DNA of 64,000 nt from Salinicoccus halitifaciens (GTDB lineage Bacteria > Bacillota > Bacilli > Staphylococcales > Salinicoccaceae). A model generated the notes under the pieces. It did no database searches and had not been told where the DNA came from. It saw only the letters and a program-made list of their open reading frames with translations. Made by a program: the position numbers and the translations under genes. Where the stretch lies: positions 273,490 through 337,489 of the forward strand of contig NZ_JAJNCU010000008.1 of assembly GCF_021026095.1 (NCBI RefSeq), read 5' to 3'. Below are positions 26,145-35,404 of the stretch, in pieces (position 1 is the first letter of the stretch; the number at the start of each line of letters is the position of its first letter).

Positions 26145-28157
26145 TCACTCCACCCCGACGATGAAGTGGGTATATTCAGCGGCATCCGCTTCAATATCGT
26201 CTGTGCCTTCATACGGGTAGTAATTCAGATTGGTATAGATGATCACCCTTCCGCTTCCGGCATTGAGCGCACCATCATCCACGGCGTCCATCACTTCTGT
26301 CCGCCCGTCTTCCCCGAGTGCCTCGAGATCGTATTTCAAGGCGAGTTCCTCAAACGGTAACCTCCGGTAATCTTCATAAAATTCATCATCCGGTCCGATT
26401 TCATACGCATAGACTTCCTCTGCACCGGCGAGGGAGATGAATTCACTGATATCCTGTTCTTCTGAAATACGTGACAGCACTGCTGGATGGTAGAGCAGCA
26501 CCTTGCCGTAGATCCATTCATTGAACCTGCCATTGCTGAATTCGAGTTCGGCATTGATGATATGCTCTGATGCGAACCTGTTCAACTCGGTGCCGGCATC
26601 CGCCGTCTTCTGGGACCCTTCCTTATATTCGCTGATGAAGCGTTCCATCTCCCGGCCATCCTCAATCAATAAAGCGCTGCCCCCGGAAGCCATCAATGAC
26701 AGCTGCACCAGATCGCGGTCATCCTCAATATTATATATCAGGTCCTGGGCCCGCGTCTGACCGGCCGTATTCAGTTCTGTCAGAAGACTTTCAGCCTCTT
26801 CGCCTTCCGGATAATGGTCGAACGAGCGGTGTACCATACTGCCGTCCTTCATCCGGTAAGTGACTTCAAATATCCTGTATTCTTCCAGACTGTGCCTCGG
26901 CACTTTATTGTCCGCCGCATATTGATGCGCCTGTGTGACATCACTGATATATGCAGGGTCGTCCATCATCAGGAAATTCTCACTCATGATGTCATTTTGC
27001 GGGACGTATCCGGAAAATATCCCGGCCTCTGCAGCATCGACCATGACCGCTTCAACTTCATCCACAGGAGGCACGTAGTTTGAATACATATTCCATCCGG
27101 CATAGAATACCGCCATGAACACGACTGCACTGCCGGCGGAGATCAGGAAGCGCCTGACTTTGAAGCGGATCTTGACCGTGCTCTGGAAGAACATTTCCAC
27201 CAGGATGAAGGAAACGAACCAGGCGAAAATGAATGCGATGACCCGTACAATATTTCCTGCGGCAAAAATCAATCCGACGACATTTCCCAGTATGAGCATG
27301 CCGACGATCACAATGAGGACCGACAGGATCAATCGCACAGGGTGGTAGGTGAAGTTCAAGTTCACATATTCATTCTGCCTTCTCGCATAGAGGATATAGG
27401 AAAGAATGAAAGCAAGGAGTGCCACCCCCGCCCATATGACCCACTTCATCCAGGAGATCGGCTCATATATCTGCATGACGGCGAATATCGGAAACGTATT
27501 CTCGACGACAGGTGTGAGCAGGTCATCATCCATCACGCCCTGGAACAGGGAGATGCCGTCGAACATCGTGCTTGCTGTGCTCGTCGCTGCAGCCCACAGT
27601 GCAAGCGGCAGGAAGAATATGATGATGACGAGCTGCAGGTGAATGAACAGATGATTCGTGAAAAAGCCTGTGAACACCGTGATGATGAAAACTGTCACCA
27701 TCACGGCAATGCTGTAGACGAGCCAGGAAAGGACATCAAGTGCCGCCAGTTCAAAAGCGAGGGCAAACCTTTCCACCATCAGAATCGCAGCAATCAGGCC
27801 CGTCGATATGATGATCGATGAAATGCCGATGATGAATACGCTCGTCAGCACCGTCACCCTTTTGACCGGCAGGCTGTGGATGAAGTCAGAAACGCTTTCC
27901 TGGTTTTTGAAGTTCATCGAAAACAATCCAAGACCGGCCGCATATATCATGCCGAAAACCAGATGCACAGACGCAAGGTTCTCGAAGACAGCCGCATCAT
28001 ACAAATACGACGCATCCGTCATGCTGAGGGAGAAGATCCACAGGCTGAGGGGCAGGACGATCAGGGACATCATCATATACAGGACGGTGATCCAGAATGT
28101 CTGGACGGTGAAATGCCTGAGCAATGTGCTATTCCACAATAATGTTGGAGATTTCAT
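26145..28157 (-). CDS. ABC transporter permease (Ytr-type), large
   Basis: ABC-2-like permease, 670 aa. The N-terminal half has a first TM near 20-40 and a cluster of about seven TM helices up to residue 340. A predicted extracytoplasmic domain of about 300 residues follows (from YVPPVDEVEAVMVDAAEAG) without further clear TM. Start ATG 28157 lies inside the ATPase gene, overlapping by 29 bases, with GGGGGA upstream. It is the third gene of a GntR-ATPase-permease operon. Substrate unknown; related systems respond to cell-wall antibiotics. Confidence 0.8.
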   Translation of the reverse strand: MKSPTLLWNSTLLRHFTVQTFWITVLYMMMSLIVLPLSLWIFSLSMTDASYLYDAAVFENLASVHLVFGMIYAAGLGLFSMNFKNQESVSDFIHSLPVKRVTVLTSVFIIGISSIIISTGLIAAILMVERFALAFELAALDVLSWLVYSIAVMVTVFIITVFTGFFTNHLFIHLQLVIIIFFLPLALWAAATSTASTMFDGISLFQGVMDDDLLTPVVENTFPIFAVMQIYEPISWMKWVIWAGVALLAFILSYILYARRQNEYVNLNFTYHPVRLILSVLIVIVGMLILGNVVGLIFAAGNIVRVIAFIFAWFVSFILVEMFFQSTVKIRFKVRRFLISAGSAVVFMAVFYAGWNMYSNYVPPVDEVEAVMVDAAEAGIFSGYVPQNDIMSENFLMMDDPAYISDVTQAHQYAADNKVPRHSLEEYRIFEVTYRMKDGSMVHRSFDHYPEGEEAESLLTELNTAGQTRAQDLIYNIEDDRDLVQLSLMASGGSALLIEDGREMERFISEYKEGSQKTADAGTELNRFASEHIINAELEFSNGRFNEWIYGKVLLYHPAVLSRISEEQDISEFISLAGAEEVYAYEIGPDDEFYEDYRRLPFEELALKYDLEALGEDGRTEVMDAVDDGALNAGSGRVIIYTNLNYYPYEGTDDIEADAAEYTHFIVGVE

Positions 28158-29034
28158 ATCCCTTTTCCCCCATTTCATAAGTGAATATCTCTTCCAGGGT
28201 GAGCGGCAGGATATCATACATCAGGGGATCATACTTCGTCACTTTCCGCTCGACTGCTGTAAGATCGCCTTTGATGATGCAGGTGGCCACCCGCCCCCTG
28301 AGATTTTTGTGAACGGCACCGATGTCTTTATAGAAATTTTCATCCGGCAGCATTTTGAAGGCAATCTGGAGCTTGCAGTGGGTGCCCTTGATCTCATTCA
28401 AATCCCTGTTGAATAAAATCTCTCCGTTGTGCATGATGGACACCGAATCACACAAATCCTCCATCTCCCGAAGATTATGGCTGGATGCGATGACGGTCAT
28501 ATTATGGTTCGCGATGTCCTGCATCATGATATTTTTGACCTGGTTCCTCATGATCGGATCCAGCCCGTCAAAAGGTTCATCCAGCAGCATCACTTTGGGC
28601 CGCGCCGACATCGCCAGTATGAATGAAGCCTGACGCTTCATCCCTTTGGATAATGCATTCAGCGGCTGATCCGGATCCAGGTTGAAATGCCCGACGAGCT
28701 GGTGGAAACGTCTTTCGGACCAGTTGGCATACAGCCCCTTATAAAACACCGCCATCTTCTCCAAAGTTGCCGAGGAAAAGAAATACGGCACATCCTGGAT
28801 GAAGATCACATCCGACTTCACCCGGGTGTTCTCGAACACCGCTTCGCCGCCGTACAGCACTTCCCCCGCCTCGGGCCTGTAAATGCCGGCCATGACTTTC
28901 ATGAACGTCGTCTTCCCCGCTCCGTTCGAGCCGAGCAGGCCGTGCATCGTCCCTTCTTCAATGCTCATCGATACATTGTCCACGGCTTTCTTAGCACCAA
29001 AGGATTTATTGACGCCTTCGATGTTTATTTTCAT
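28129..29034 (-). CDS. ABC transporter ATP-binding protein (YtrB-like)
   Basis: ATPase of 301 aa: Walker A GSNGAGKTTFMK (about 35-46), signature LSKGMKRQ, Walker B VMLLDEPFDGLDP, H-loop ASSHNLREME. The C-terminal third is an extension typical of exporters of the CcmA/YtrB group. ATG 29034 overlaps the GntR stop by 4 bases. It is the only ATPase gene with this permease, so it probably acts as a homodimer. Confidence 0.9.
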   Translation of the reverse strand: MKINIEGVNKSFGAKKAVDNVSMSIEEGTMHGLLGSNGAGKTTFMKVMAGIYRPEAGEVLYGGEAVFENTRVKSDVIFIQDVPYFFSSATLEKMAVFYKGLYANWSERRFHQLVGHFNLDPDQPLNALSKGMKRQASFILAMSARPKVMLLDEPFDGLDPIMRNQVKNIMMQDIANHNMTVIASSHNLREMEDLCDSVSIMHNGEILFNRDLNEIKGTHCKLQIAFKMLPDENFYKDIGAVHKNLRGRVATCIIKGDLTAVERKVTKYDPLMYDILPLTLEEIFTYEMGEKGYEISNIIVE

Positions 29035-29417
29035 TCGTCCCGCTCCTCCCCAATATCTTCTTTTGCCTGCTCCACTACATCTTTGATCTCCTCTACAGGC
29101 ACATCGAGGTAGATCAATTCTTTTGCGGTACTCTCGAGATCTTCCATCAGCATTTCGATTTTGCCAGGGGTGGCCGCATGTTTCATATCACTGACGAAGT
29201 TCCCTTTGCCGGGGACCGAGTAGATATAACCTTCAGCCTCCAGTTCCCGGTACGCTTTTTGGATGGTGTTCGGGTTGATCGTCATCTCCTGTGCAAGCCG
29301 CCTGACAGACGGCAGCTTCTCACCGGTCTCAAGCACGTTTTGGATGATCAGCATCCTGATATGGTCGACGAGCTGTTCATATATCGGCACCCTGCTTTTG
29401 AAATCAATATTGAACAA
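29031..29417 (-). CDS. GntR-family regulator (YtrA subfamily)
   Basis: Short GntR regulator, 128 aa. The winged helix is at about 10-72 (PIYEQLVDHIRMLIIQNVL, LPSVRRLAQEMTINPNTIQKAYRELEAEG), followed by the short YtrA-type dimerisation tail. A GGGGAGG site abuts ATG 29423, whereas TTG 29417 is about 7 bases from it and is the likelier start. Probable repressor of its own operon through the palindrome at 29431-29459. Confidence 0.87.
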   Translation of the reverse strand: MFNIDFKSRVPIYEQLVDHIRMLIIQNVLETGEKLPSVRRLAQEMTINPNTIQKAYRELEAEGYIYSVPGKGNFVSDMKHAATPGKIEMLMEDLESTAKELIYLDVPVEEIKDVVEQAKEDIGEERDE

Positions 29418-29430
29418 GATCATCCCTCCC

Positions 29431-29476
29431 CAACTGTATTACTTATTATAATACAGTTGGTACAGTAAAATTACAA
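29431..29476 (-). promoter_or_regulatory. Promoter and YtrA-type operator
   Basis: Perfect 11-bp inverted repeat CAACTGTATTA-N7-TAATACAGTTG (29431-29459). Minus-strand promoter TTGTAA (29471-29476), 17 bases, TATTAT (29448-29453). The operator covers the -10 and start site, the classic layout for repression. Confidence 0.7.
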
Positions 29477-29509
29477 TAGAAAATACTCAGATCCTGTAAA
29501 AAATAAAAA

Positions 29510-29538
29510 AACACGGAAACCTGATACGGTTCCGTGTT
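29510..29538 (-). terminator. Terminator after SDR gene
   Basis: AACACGGAA and TTCCGTGTT arms; on the minus strand a long T-run follows. Confidence 0.7.
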
Positions 29539-29550
29539 AAATGAACTTCC

Positions 29551-30327
29551 TTATAATGATGCGCTGGCACCGCCGTCGATGTTCACGGCAACGCCTGTAA
29601 TGTATGAGGCGAGTTCCGAACATAAAAATGTGATCACATTCGCCGCTTCCTCCGTTTCACCGACGCGTCCAAGCGGGATGTCGTCCCGGCCGGTTGTCGC
29701 AAATTCCTCCCAGCTCATCTCAGGTGCCTCTGCCTTCCACATCTTCTCCACCTGATCGCTGCGTATCAGGCCGATGCATACGGCGTTGACCCGGATGCCG
29801 TACGGGCCGAGGTCTTTGCTCATGGCTTTCGTCATCGCAAGCCCCGCGCTTCTCGATACGGATGTCGGCAGTGTGCCGGCACCCGGGTTCTTCCCCGCCA
29901 CAGCGGTGAGGTTCAGAATGGCACCGCCATTCTCCTTCAGATGCGGCAGGGCAGCTTTCGACGTTTTGACTGCCGACAGCACTTTCAGATCGAGATCGCC
30001 CTGCCAGTCATTGACCTCAACTTCTTCAAAGCTTTCCGCAAAGGCACCGCCTGCGTTATTGACGAGCACGTCGAGGCGGCCGAATCTTTCAATGACCGCG
30101 TTGATGATATTCTCTCCCGCATCATCCCCGGTCACGTCCTGGACGACATAGTCGACCTCACCGTGAGCACCGAGTGACTCCTTCGCCGCAGCAAGATCTT
30201 CTTCACCCCTTGCCACAAGCATCACCTTCGCGCCGAGCTTCAACATTTCCAGAGCCGTCTGTCTGCCGATCCCTTTGCTGGAACCCGTGATTACGGCCAC
30301 CTTGCCTTCATAACCAAAATCCATCAT
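29551..30327 (-). CDS. SDR-family oxidoreductase
   Basis: Short-chain dehydrogenase, 258 aa. ITGSSKGIGRQTA (NAD(P) motif near residue 13), NNAGGAF, ILNLTAVAGKNPG (Ser region), RVNAVCIGLIRSD, C-terminal VNIDGGASASL. The usual Tyr-x3-Lys is not obvious: the equivalent segment reads TSVSRSAGLAMTKAMSKD, where Ser appears in place of Tyr. The protein may therefore be a non-classical or inactive member. AGGGGG precedes two adjacent ATGs, either of which may be used. Confidence 0.82.
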   Translation of the reverse strand: MMDFGYEGKVAVITGSSKGIGRQTALEMLKLGAKVMLVARGEEDLAAAKESLGAHGEVDYVVQDVTGDDAGENIINAVIERFGRLDVLVNNAGGAFAESFEEVEVNDWQGDLDLKVLSAVKTSKAALPHLKENGGAILNLTAVAGKNPGAGTLPTSVSRSAGLAMTKAMSKDLGPYGIRVNAVCIGLIRSDQVEKMWKAEAPEMSWEEFATTGRDDIPLGRVGETEEAANVITFLCSELASYITGVAVNIDGGASASL

Positions 30328-30386
30328 ATATCCCCCTAATATGTGCTTATTTAAAAGTTATCATTACGGAAGCTTCTTTTGAAGCT

Positions 30387-31106
30387 TTATGACTCCAGAT
30401 TCACATTGTGGTAGACGTTCGACACATCCTCAAGGTCCTCAAGTGCATCGATCAGCACTTCGAACTGCTCACGTGCCTCCCCGTCAAGTGAGACTTCATT
30501 CTGTGCAATCATCGACTGTTCCGCCACTTCATATTCGGAGACGCCCATTTCATCGAGGGCACTTTTGATCTCATGAAAACTTTGCGGATCGCCATAGACG
30601 ACCGTGAAATCATTTTCCACCGTCACATCATTCACGTCCACGTCATTTTCCATCAGCTGCATCAGCACCGTCTCACTGTCGAAATCACTGAAGACGAAGA
30701 CCGAAACAGGATCGAACATATAGCTGACCGCACCGCTCACGCCCATGTTGCCGCCGTTTTTCCCGAACGCGGCACGCACATCCGAAGCCGTCCTGTTCAC
30801 ATTATCGGTGAGGGCATCCACAATGATCATCGAACCGTCCGGCCCGAAACCTTCATAACGGCGCTCATCGAAAGTCTCCTCACCGCCGCCCTTCGCCTTG
30901 TCGATCGCCTTATCGACGATATGCTTCGGCACGGAGTATGTCTTGGCACGTTCCAGAACTGTCTTCAATGCCTGATTGCTTTCCGGATCCGGCTCGCCTT
31001 TACGGGCGGCCACATAGATTTCACGCCCGAATTTTGCATATATGCGGCTCGTATTTTGATCTTTCTGTGCTTTCTTTTCTTTAATGTTATTCCATTTCCT
31101 GCCCAT
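30387..31106 (-). CDS. YebC/PmpR-family protein (YeeN type)
   Basis: YebC family, 239 aa, with the diagnostic [34 protein letters not shown] N-terminus and the [23 protein letters not shown] motif. Members act as DNA-binding regulators, and some ease ribosome stalling at proline runs. This is the shorter YeeN subgroup common in Firmicutes. It lies 41 bases downstream of the BI-1-like gene and may be co-transcribed. Confidence 0.9.
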   Translation of the reverse strand: MGRKWNNIKEKKAQKDQNTSRIYAKFGREIYVAARKGEPDPESNQALKTVLERAKTYSVPKHIVDKAIDKAKGGGEETFDERRYEGFGPDGSMIIVDALTDNVNRTASDVRAAFGKNGGNMGVSGAVSYMFDPVSVFVFSDFDSETVLMQLMENDVDVNDVTVENDFTVVYGDPQSFHEIKSALDEMGVSEYEVAEQSMIAQNEVSLDGEAREQFEVLIDALEDLEDVSNVYHNVNLES

Positions 31107-31147
31107 CTCTTTCCTCTTCCTTCACTAAAATTATCATCTGCCCGGAG

Positions 31148-31759
31148 TCACCTTCTGTTGCCGAAACGGCGGTAAAGCTGGAGCATCCTCTTTATGATGA
31201 GGAGCAGGTCCATGAACAGATTGAACCCCATGACACGCGCATTCCTATACTTCCTGTTCTTCATCCGGTTGAAGTCATACATTGTATAGCCTATATACAA
31301 TAATAAACCAAAAACCGTGATTCCAAAAGCCAGCCAGTCCAGCCCGACGAAGAAGTTCACGATGGTTGCCAGTATCAAAACCAGCAGACCGGCGAATAAA
31401 TAACGCCCCCAGGAGGAGATGTCCTTCAGGAGGAAATAGCCTGTGATGCCAAAGATGACAAACACTATTACTGATATGAGGACAACCTGATAGAATATTC
31501 TCTCATCAAATTGATTGATGAAACCTTCAAAGGTTCCGTATGAAACCAGACCGATCAGTATCGCATATATATGACTGATTACAGGTCCTGACCTGTTAAA
31601 CCCTCTGACAAAGAGGGATATCATGATAATGATGAATATGGTCATGGACAAGGTCGGGCGCCACTCCGGCGGCAGAAACTGCCCGAAATAAGTTGCGATT
31701 CCAAAAATTATCCAATAATACATGAAAAATAACCAGACTCTTCCGTGATCTTTAATCAT
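31148..31759 (-). CDS. BI-1/TMBIM-like integral membrane protein
   Basis: Membrane protein, 203 aa, with about six to seven TM helices. The final part (LLYIGYTMYDFNRMKNRKY, GFNLFMDLLLIIKRMLQLYRRFG) resembles the C-terminus of Bax-inhibitor-1 proteins, where Asp residues gate calcium leak. Overall similarity is low, so the family call is tentative. Confidence 0.65.
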   Translation of the reverse strand: MIKDHGRVWLFFMYYWIIFGIATYFGQFLPPEWRPTLSMTIFIIIMISLFVRGFNRSGPVISHIYAILIGLVSYGTFEGFINQFDERIFYQVVLISVIVFVIFGITGYFLLKDISSWGRYLFAGLLVLILATIVNFFVGLDWLAFGITVFGLLLYIGYTMYDFNRMKNRKYRNARVMGFNLFMDLLLIIKRMLQLYRRFGNRR

Positions 31760-31864
31760 TTCCTCACTCCTAAATTTCCGACAGCTTTTTATATACCCTA
31801 AGTTTACTAAATTATTCTTTTTACACCACCAATGTGACGTGAAACACCTTAATATTTTAATTGT

Positions 31865-31881
31865 GTTACATTTTCATTACA
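31865..31881. promoter_or_regulatory. WalR-type box upstream of LysM/CHAP gene
   Basis: On the minus strand the site reads TGTAAT-N5-TGTAAC, a full match to the WalR consensus TGTWAH-N5-TGTWAH. It lies about 100 bases upstream of the likely -10 (TATAAT, 31959-31964) of the cell-wall hydrolase gene. WalR boxes in other staphylococci occur in front of Sle1/SsaA-type genes. Confidence 0.6.
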
Positions 31882-31993
31882 TTCATCATTTTGATATTAC
31901 TTTTTGGTATCATACGTTATATCAAAAACAGCATACAAGTGTCAGTCACATACATATATATAATACAATTCATTCTACGGAGGATCACCATTC

Positions 31994-33178
31994 ATGAAAA
32001 AAGTACTAACAGCTTTGACCGCAACTGCAGCGATTTCTACATATGCATTTGCCCAAGATGCAGAAGCATCTACACATAGTGTGAAAAGCGGGGACACACT
32101 CTGGTCCATCGCCCAAAAGAATAACGTGACGGTTTCACAGTTGAAATCATGGAACAACTTATCATCCAACCTGATTTTCGTGAATCAGAATCTGAAAGTT
32201 TCCAATTCGGACAGCAGCTCATCAAGCAGCTCAAACACTTCTTCAAGCTCAAGCAATACCTCAAACGCTTCTTCAAACACAAGCAGCTCAACAGGCAGCA
32301 ATTCAACCGGCGGTACATACAGAGTGAAATCCGGCGATACTTTGAGCAGCATTGCACGCGCCCACGGCATGAATTACAGAACTTTGATGGAAATCAACAA
32401 CATCTCCGGACACATCATCCATCCGGGACAGACTTTGAAGCTGAGTGCCGGTTCAACCAGTACTTCTTCAAGCTCAAGCAATACTTCAAGCTCGGCTGCA
32501 TCATCAAATACGAGCAGCTCATCAAGCAGCTCAAACACTTCTTCAAGTTCAAACAGCACTGCAACCGGCGGTACATATACGGTGAAATCCGGTGATTCCC
32601 TGAGCAGGATTGCGAGCGCACATGGTACAAACTACAGGACTTTGATGAACATCAATAACCTTTCCAGCACGATCATCTACCCGGGACAGACTTTGAAGCT
32701 GAGCGCCGATTCAAGCAACTCATCTTCAAACTCGACTGCAACATCGAACACAAGCAGTTCATCTGCTTCCAGTTCAAGCACTTCATCCGATTCAAGCTAC
32801 AAAGCACCTGCTTCACCGGGCAACGTTTCATGGGGCACGAACTGGTACTACTGGGGAGACTGCACATGGTATGCCTTCGAACGCCGTAAAGAGCTCGGCA
32901 AACCTGTAGGCAACAACTGGGGCAACGCCACGAACTGGGCAGGCCACGCAAGATCTGCCGGCTACACTGTAAACAACAGGCCATCCGTCGGCGCGATCAT
33001 CCAGGCGCATGCATGGACGAACAATGCATGGGGCATGGGACATGTCGGTGTGGTCGAAAGGGTCAATCCGGACGGATCGATCCTCATCTCCGAGATGAAC
33101 TTCGGCGGCGGCCAGGGCGTCAAAGCTTTCAGGACACTGAGCGCATCACAGGCTGCAAATCACAACTTCATCCATTAA
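31994..33178 (+). CDS. LysM/CHAP cell-wall hydrolase (Sle1-like)
   Basis: Secreted peptidoglycan hydrolase, 394 aa. Signal peptide ends near AFAQDAEA. Three LysM domains lie at about 25-70, 107-153 and 193-239 (each with VKSGDTLWSIA-like openings), joined by Ser/Asn/Thr-rich linkers made of imperfect repeats. The CHAP amidase domain is at about 278-394, with catalytic Cys290 (GDCTWYAF) and His350 (MGHVGVVE). Domain order and count match staphylococcal Sle1/Aaa, which splits daughter cells. GGAGGA precedes the start. A WalR box upstream fits wall-stress regulation. Confidence 0.92.
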   Translation: MKKVLTALTATAAISTYAFAQDAEASTHSVKSGDTLWSIAQKNNVTVSQLKSWNNLSSNLIFVNQNLKVSNSDSSSSSSSNTSSSSSNTSNASSNTSSSTGSNSTGGTYRVKSGDTLSSIARAHGMNYRTLMEINNISGHIIHPGQTLKLSAGSTSTSSSSSNTSSSAASSNTSSSSSSSNTSSSSNSTATGGTYTVKSGDSLSRIASAHGTNYRTLMNINNLSSTIIYPGQTLKLSADSSNSSSNSTATSNTSSSSASSSSTSSDSSYKAPASPGNVSWGTNWYYWGDCTWYAFERRKELGKPVGNNWGNATNWAGHARSAGYTVNNRPSVGAIIQAHAWTNNAWGMGHVGVVERVNPDGSILISEMNFGGGQGVKAFRTLSASQAANHNFIH

Positions 33179-33190
33179 TCATACAGAAAA

Positions 33191-33219
33191 GAACCAATTT
33201 GGGCGACCCAAATTGGTTC
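33191..33219. terminator. Bidirectional terminator
   Basis: GAACCAATTTGGG arms (33191-33203, 33207-33219) with CGA loop, between convergent genes; T-run follows. Confidence 0.85.
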
Positions 33220-33223
33220 TTTT

Positions 33224-34114
33224 TCATTGATCCTCTTCATGGCTGTTGATGATCATTTCCACTTGATAGATCCTGTTCACGAGCGCCTGGACCGGTGCCT
33301 GGGTGAACAGATAAACACCCCATGGCAGGTTCGGCTCGAAGTCATGCAATGCCATGATGAACTCCTCATTGGTGCCGAGCTGCCTGAACTCAAGACGCGC
33401 CACTTTATTCGGCTGTTCCTTGGTCAAAAGTCCGCCCGTAATATGATAAATTTCTATATCGTCCACGCTGGCCTCTGCATCATATGACGCAATGAGTATC
33501 GGCCGGTCCAGATTGGATATATATACTTTAAATTCATTTCCGTCGAGCGCCACATTGACCAGGCCGTGCAGTATTTCATCCAGCCACCGGAAATAGTAAT
33601 TCGCCACCTGCTTCACCGACCACCCCTGAGGGAGGGGCGCTTTCTGGATGCTCCGCACATTGTTATAGTCGGAAGCCTTATAAGACAAATTCTTGCCATA
33701 CCGCTTCACCGGCGTCTCGGTCACCATCGCAGGTGTACCGTATGCACCAAGCACTTTTACGGTCTCGCCCGAACTGATTTCATCCGCGACGTAAATGATC
33801 TGCTCAACACCATTCAGGGCCGATGCCCGCGCTATATTATCCGCGATGAGTGAATAGATATCATAAAATTTCCCCTGGGTCATCCTGTTCAGCCGCATGA
33901 TCGGGTCTTCAAAAAATATGACGATATCCATCCCTTCCAGCGCTTCTTCCACTTCGGAGAGTAAGAACAGGTCCTTTTTCAATAAAGTGATGTCGAGCCC
34001 CTCGTCCGACTGGTTCGGTGCCGAGAAGGCGAAAAGGTTATAATCGTCCTTCAGCTGCCTGTATAGGTTTTTCCCAATCCTGCCGCTGATTCCCATCAAT
34101 AAGACGTTTTTCAA
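33224..34114 (-). CDS. NAD(P)-binding Rossmann-fold protein
   Basis: 296 aa. It begins with MGISGRIGKNLYRQL, an NAD(P)H-binding motif of the NmrA/extended SDR type. The middle contains VEQIIYVADEISSGETVKVLGAYG and lacks a clear catalytic Tyr-x3-Lys. The C-terminal half (from about 155) resembles a ligand-binding START-like or DUF2867-type domain. Downstream of an MFS exporter by 21 bases, so likely one operon. Function unknown. Confidence 0.7.
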   Translation of the reverse strand: MKNVLLMGISGRIGKNLYRQLKDDYNLFAFSAPNQSDEGLDITLLKKDLFLLSEVEEALEGMDIVIFFEDPIMRLNRMTQGKFYDIYSLIADNIARASALNGVEQIIYVADEISSGETVKVLGAYGTPAMVTETPVKRYGKNLSYKASDYNNVRSIQKAPLPQGWSVKQVANYYFRWLDEILHGLVNVALDGNEFKVYISNLDRPILIASYDAEASVDDIEIYHITGGLLTKEQPNKVARLEFRQLGTNEEFIMALHDFEPNLPWGVYLFTQAPVQALVNRIYQVEMIINSHEEDQ

Positions 34115-34135
34115 AAAGCAACATCCTTTCCGAAG

Positions 34136-35278
34136 TTAATTCCGAGCCATATACCTGCCGTCCAGTGTCAGTATGATGATCAGCATCACCATTAAAATGA
34201 GGCTGATGAAGACGAACGGCAGATCGAAGTATGTGGTGAATATTCCTGATGAATACGATCCGGCCACCGAGCCGACCGAAAAGAACGCGTAAAATATGCC
34301 GTTCGCTTTTCCGCGTTCGTATATCTCGGTATTTTCAGCAATGAGCTTGTTCATGGATGGGAAAATGAGGGCGAAGCCGGTCCCGTAAAAGATCATCACG
34401 AAGAGGACCAGCAGCTGATGCGGTGCAAAGTGCAGCACCAGCATACCGATGCTCACTATGAAGATCCCAATCATCACAAGCTTCATCGACCTCACTTTGG
34501 TGTATATCACATTGAGCCGCGTGCCGAAGATGATGATGGCCGTCAGCCCGAATATCGAGAGCATCATGCCGGTGATATGGTCTTCAAGTCCAAGCGAGCC
34601 GATCTTGATCGGCAGGCCGAAAGCGAGTGATCCATTGGCGATCATCAGCGTGAACGACGAGATGTACGCCGCAATCAGAGCAGGCCGTGACAAAAGTGTC
34701 CTGTAGCTTGTCGTATTATGGAAAGTCCGCTCTTCTTTGGTCGTACTTTCCCTGATTGTGAATATGACGAGCAGTATGCCGACGATATAAATGCAGCCCA
34801 GCACAAAGTACACCGTCTGATAAGCGGCAAGGCTTGAAATGATGCCGCCGAGTGCCGGTCCGAGCACTGCCGCGGAGCCGATGGATACACCCGTCAATGC
34901 CATGGAGCGGCCCATCGCCTCACGGCGGCTCAAGTCCGCAACCAGGCTGAAAGCGACCGGTGTCAGCATGCCGGCCGAAAAGCCGTGGATGATCCTGAGT
35001 GCGAGCAGCGCATTGACCGAGTCGATCAGCGAATAGGACATCAATGCAACGATGTTCACTGCCATTCCGGTGATGAGTACATTACGGCGGCCGATCTTAT
35101 CCGAAAAATATCCGCCTGAAACGTTGCCGATCAGATTGAAGAAGGAGTATGTAGCAACCACCACACCCGCAGCATATTCCGTTGCCCCGAGCGACAGTGC
35201 AAAGGGGGTGATGATCGGCAGTTCTATAAAAAGATCCAAAAAGCATATGAACACGACGACAAATAATAGTTTATTCAT
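34136..35278 (-). CDS. Major facilitator superfamily transporter
   Basis: MFS protein with 12 TM helices, 380 aa. The N-terminus LLFVVVFICFLDLFIELPIITPFA and the loop 2-3 motif GYFSDKIGRRNVL are classic; the motif-C-like segment is GAALGPALGG-type (VLGPALGGIISS). ATG 35278 is preferred to GTG 35287, since GAGAG/GTGGA lies just before it. Drug or metabolite export is likely; substrate unknown. Confidence 0.88.
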   Translation of the reverse strand: MNKLLFVVVFICFLDLFIELPIITPFALSLGATEYAAGVVVATYSFFNLIGNVSGGYFSDKIGRRNVLITGMAVNIVALMSYSLIDSVNALLALRIIHGFSAGMLTPVAFSLVADLSRREAMGRSMALTGVSIGSAAVLGPALGGIISSLAAYQTVYFVLGCIYIVGILLVIFTIRESTTKEERTFHNTTSYRTLLSRPALIAAYISSFTLMIANGSLAFGLPIKIGSLGLEDHITGMMLSIFGLTAIIIFGTRLNVIYTKVRSMKLVMIGIFIVSIGMLVLHFAPHQLLVLFVMIFYGTGFALIFPSMNKLIAENTEIYERGKANGIFYAFFSVGSVAGSYSSGIFTTYFDLPFVFISLILMVMLIIILTLDGRYMARN

Positions 35279-35369
35279 GAATTCCACTCTCTATGCATGT
35301 TGACATTCATCATCCATTATAGCTGATTTTTTCTTTCATGTATTTCAAAACGCTTGTTCGAAAAATAAA

Positions 35370-35397
35370 AAGCCCGGGGATTCCAATCCCTGGGCTT
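35370..35397. terminator. Terminator after symporter gene
   Basis: AAGCCC...GGGCTT hairpin with one internal mismatch and AT-rich flanks; serves the minus-strand symporter gene. Confidence 0.65.
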
Positions 35398-35404
35398 AAA
35401 AGAT

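Noticed and set aside
31793..31817. SigB-type promoter for the BI-1-like gene (GAATAA-N13-GGGTAT)
   Set aside because: The -35 matches only 4 of 6 and no independent stress link exists.
32200..32800. Tandem DNA repeat in the LysM gene as a mobile or satellite element
   Set aside because: The repetition is explained by Ser/Asn/Thr-rich linkers and the three LysM domains.
32070..32984. Several long open frames on the minus strand over the LysM/CHAP gene
   Set aside because: They are mirror frames of the Ser-rich repeats (Glu/Leu-rich or Cys-rich low-complexity translations) without ribosome sites.
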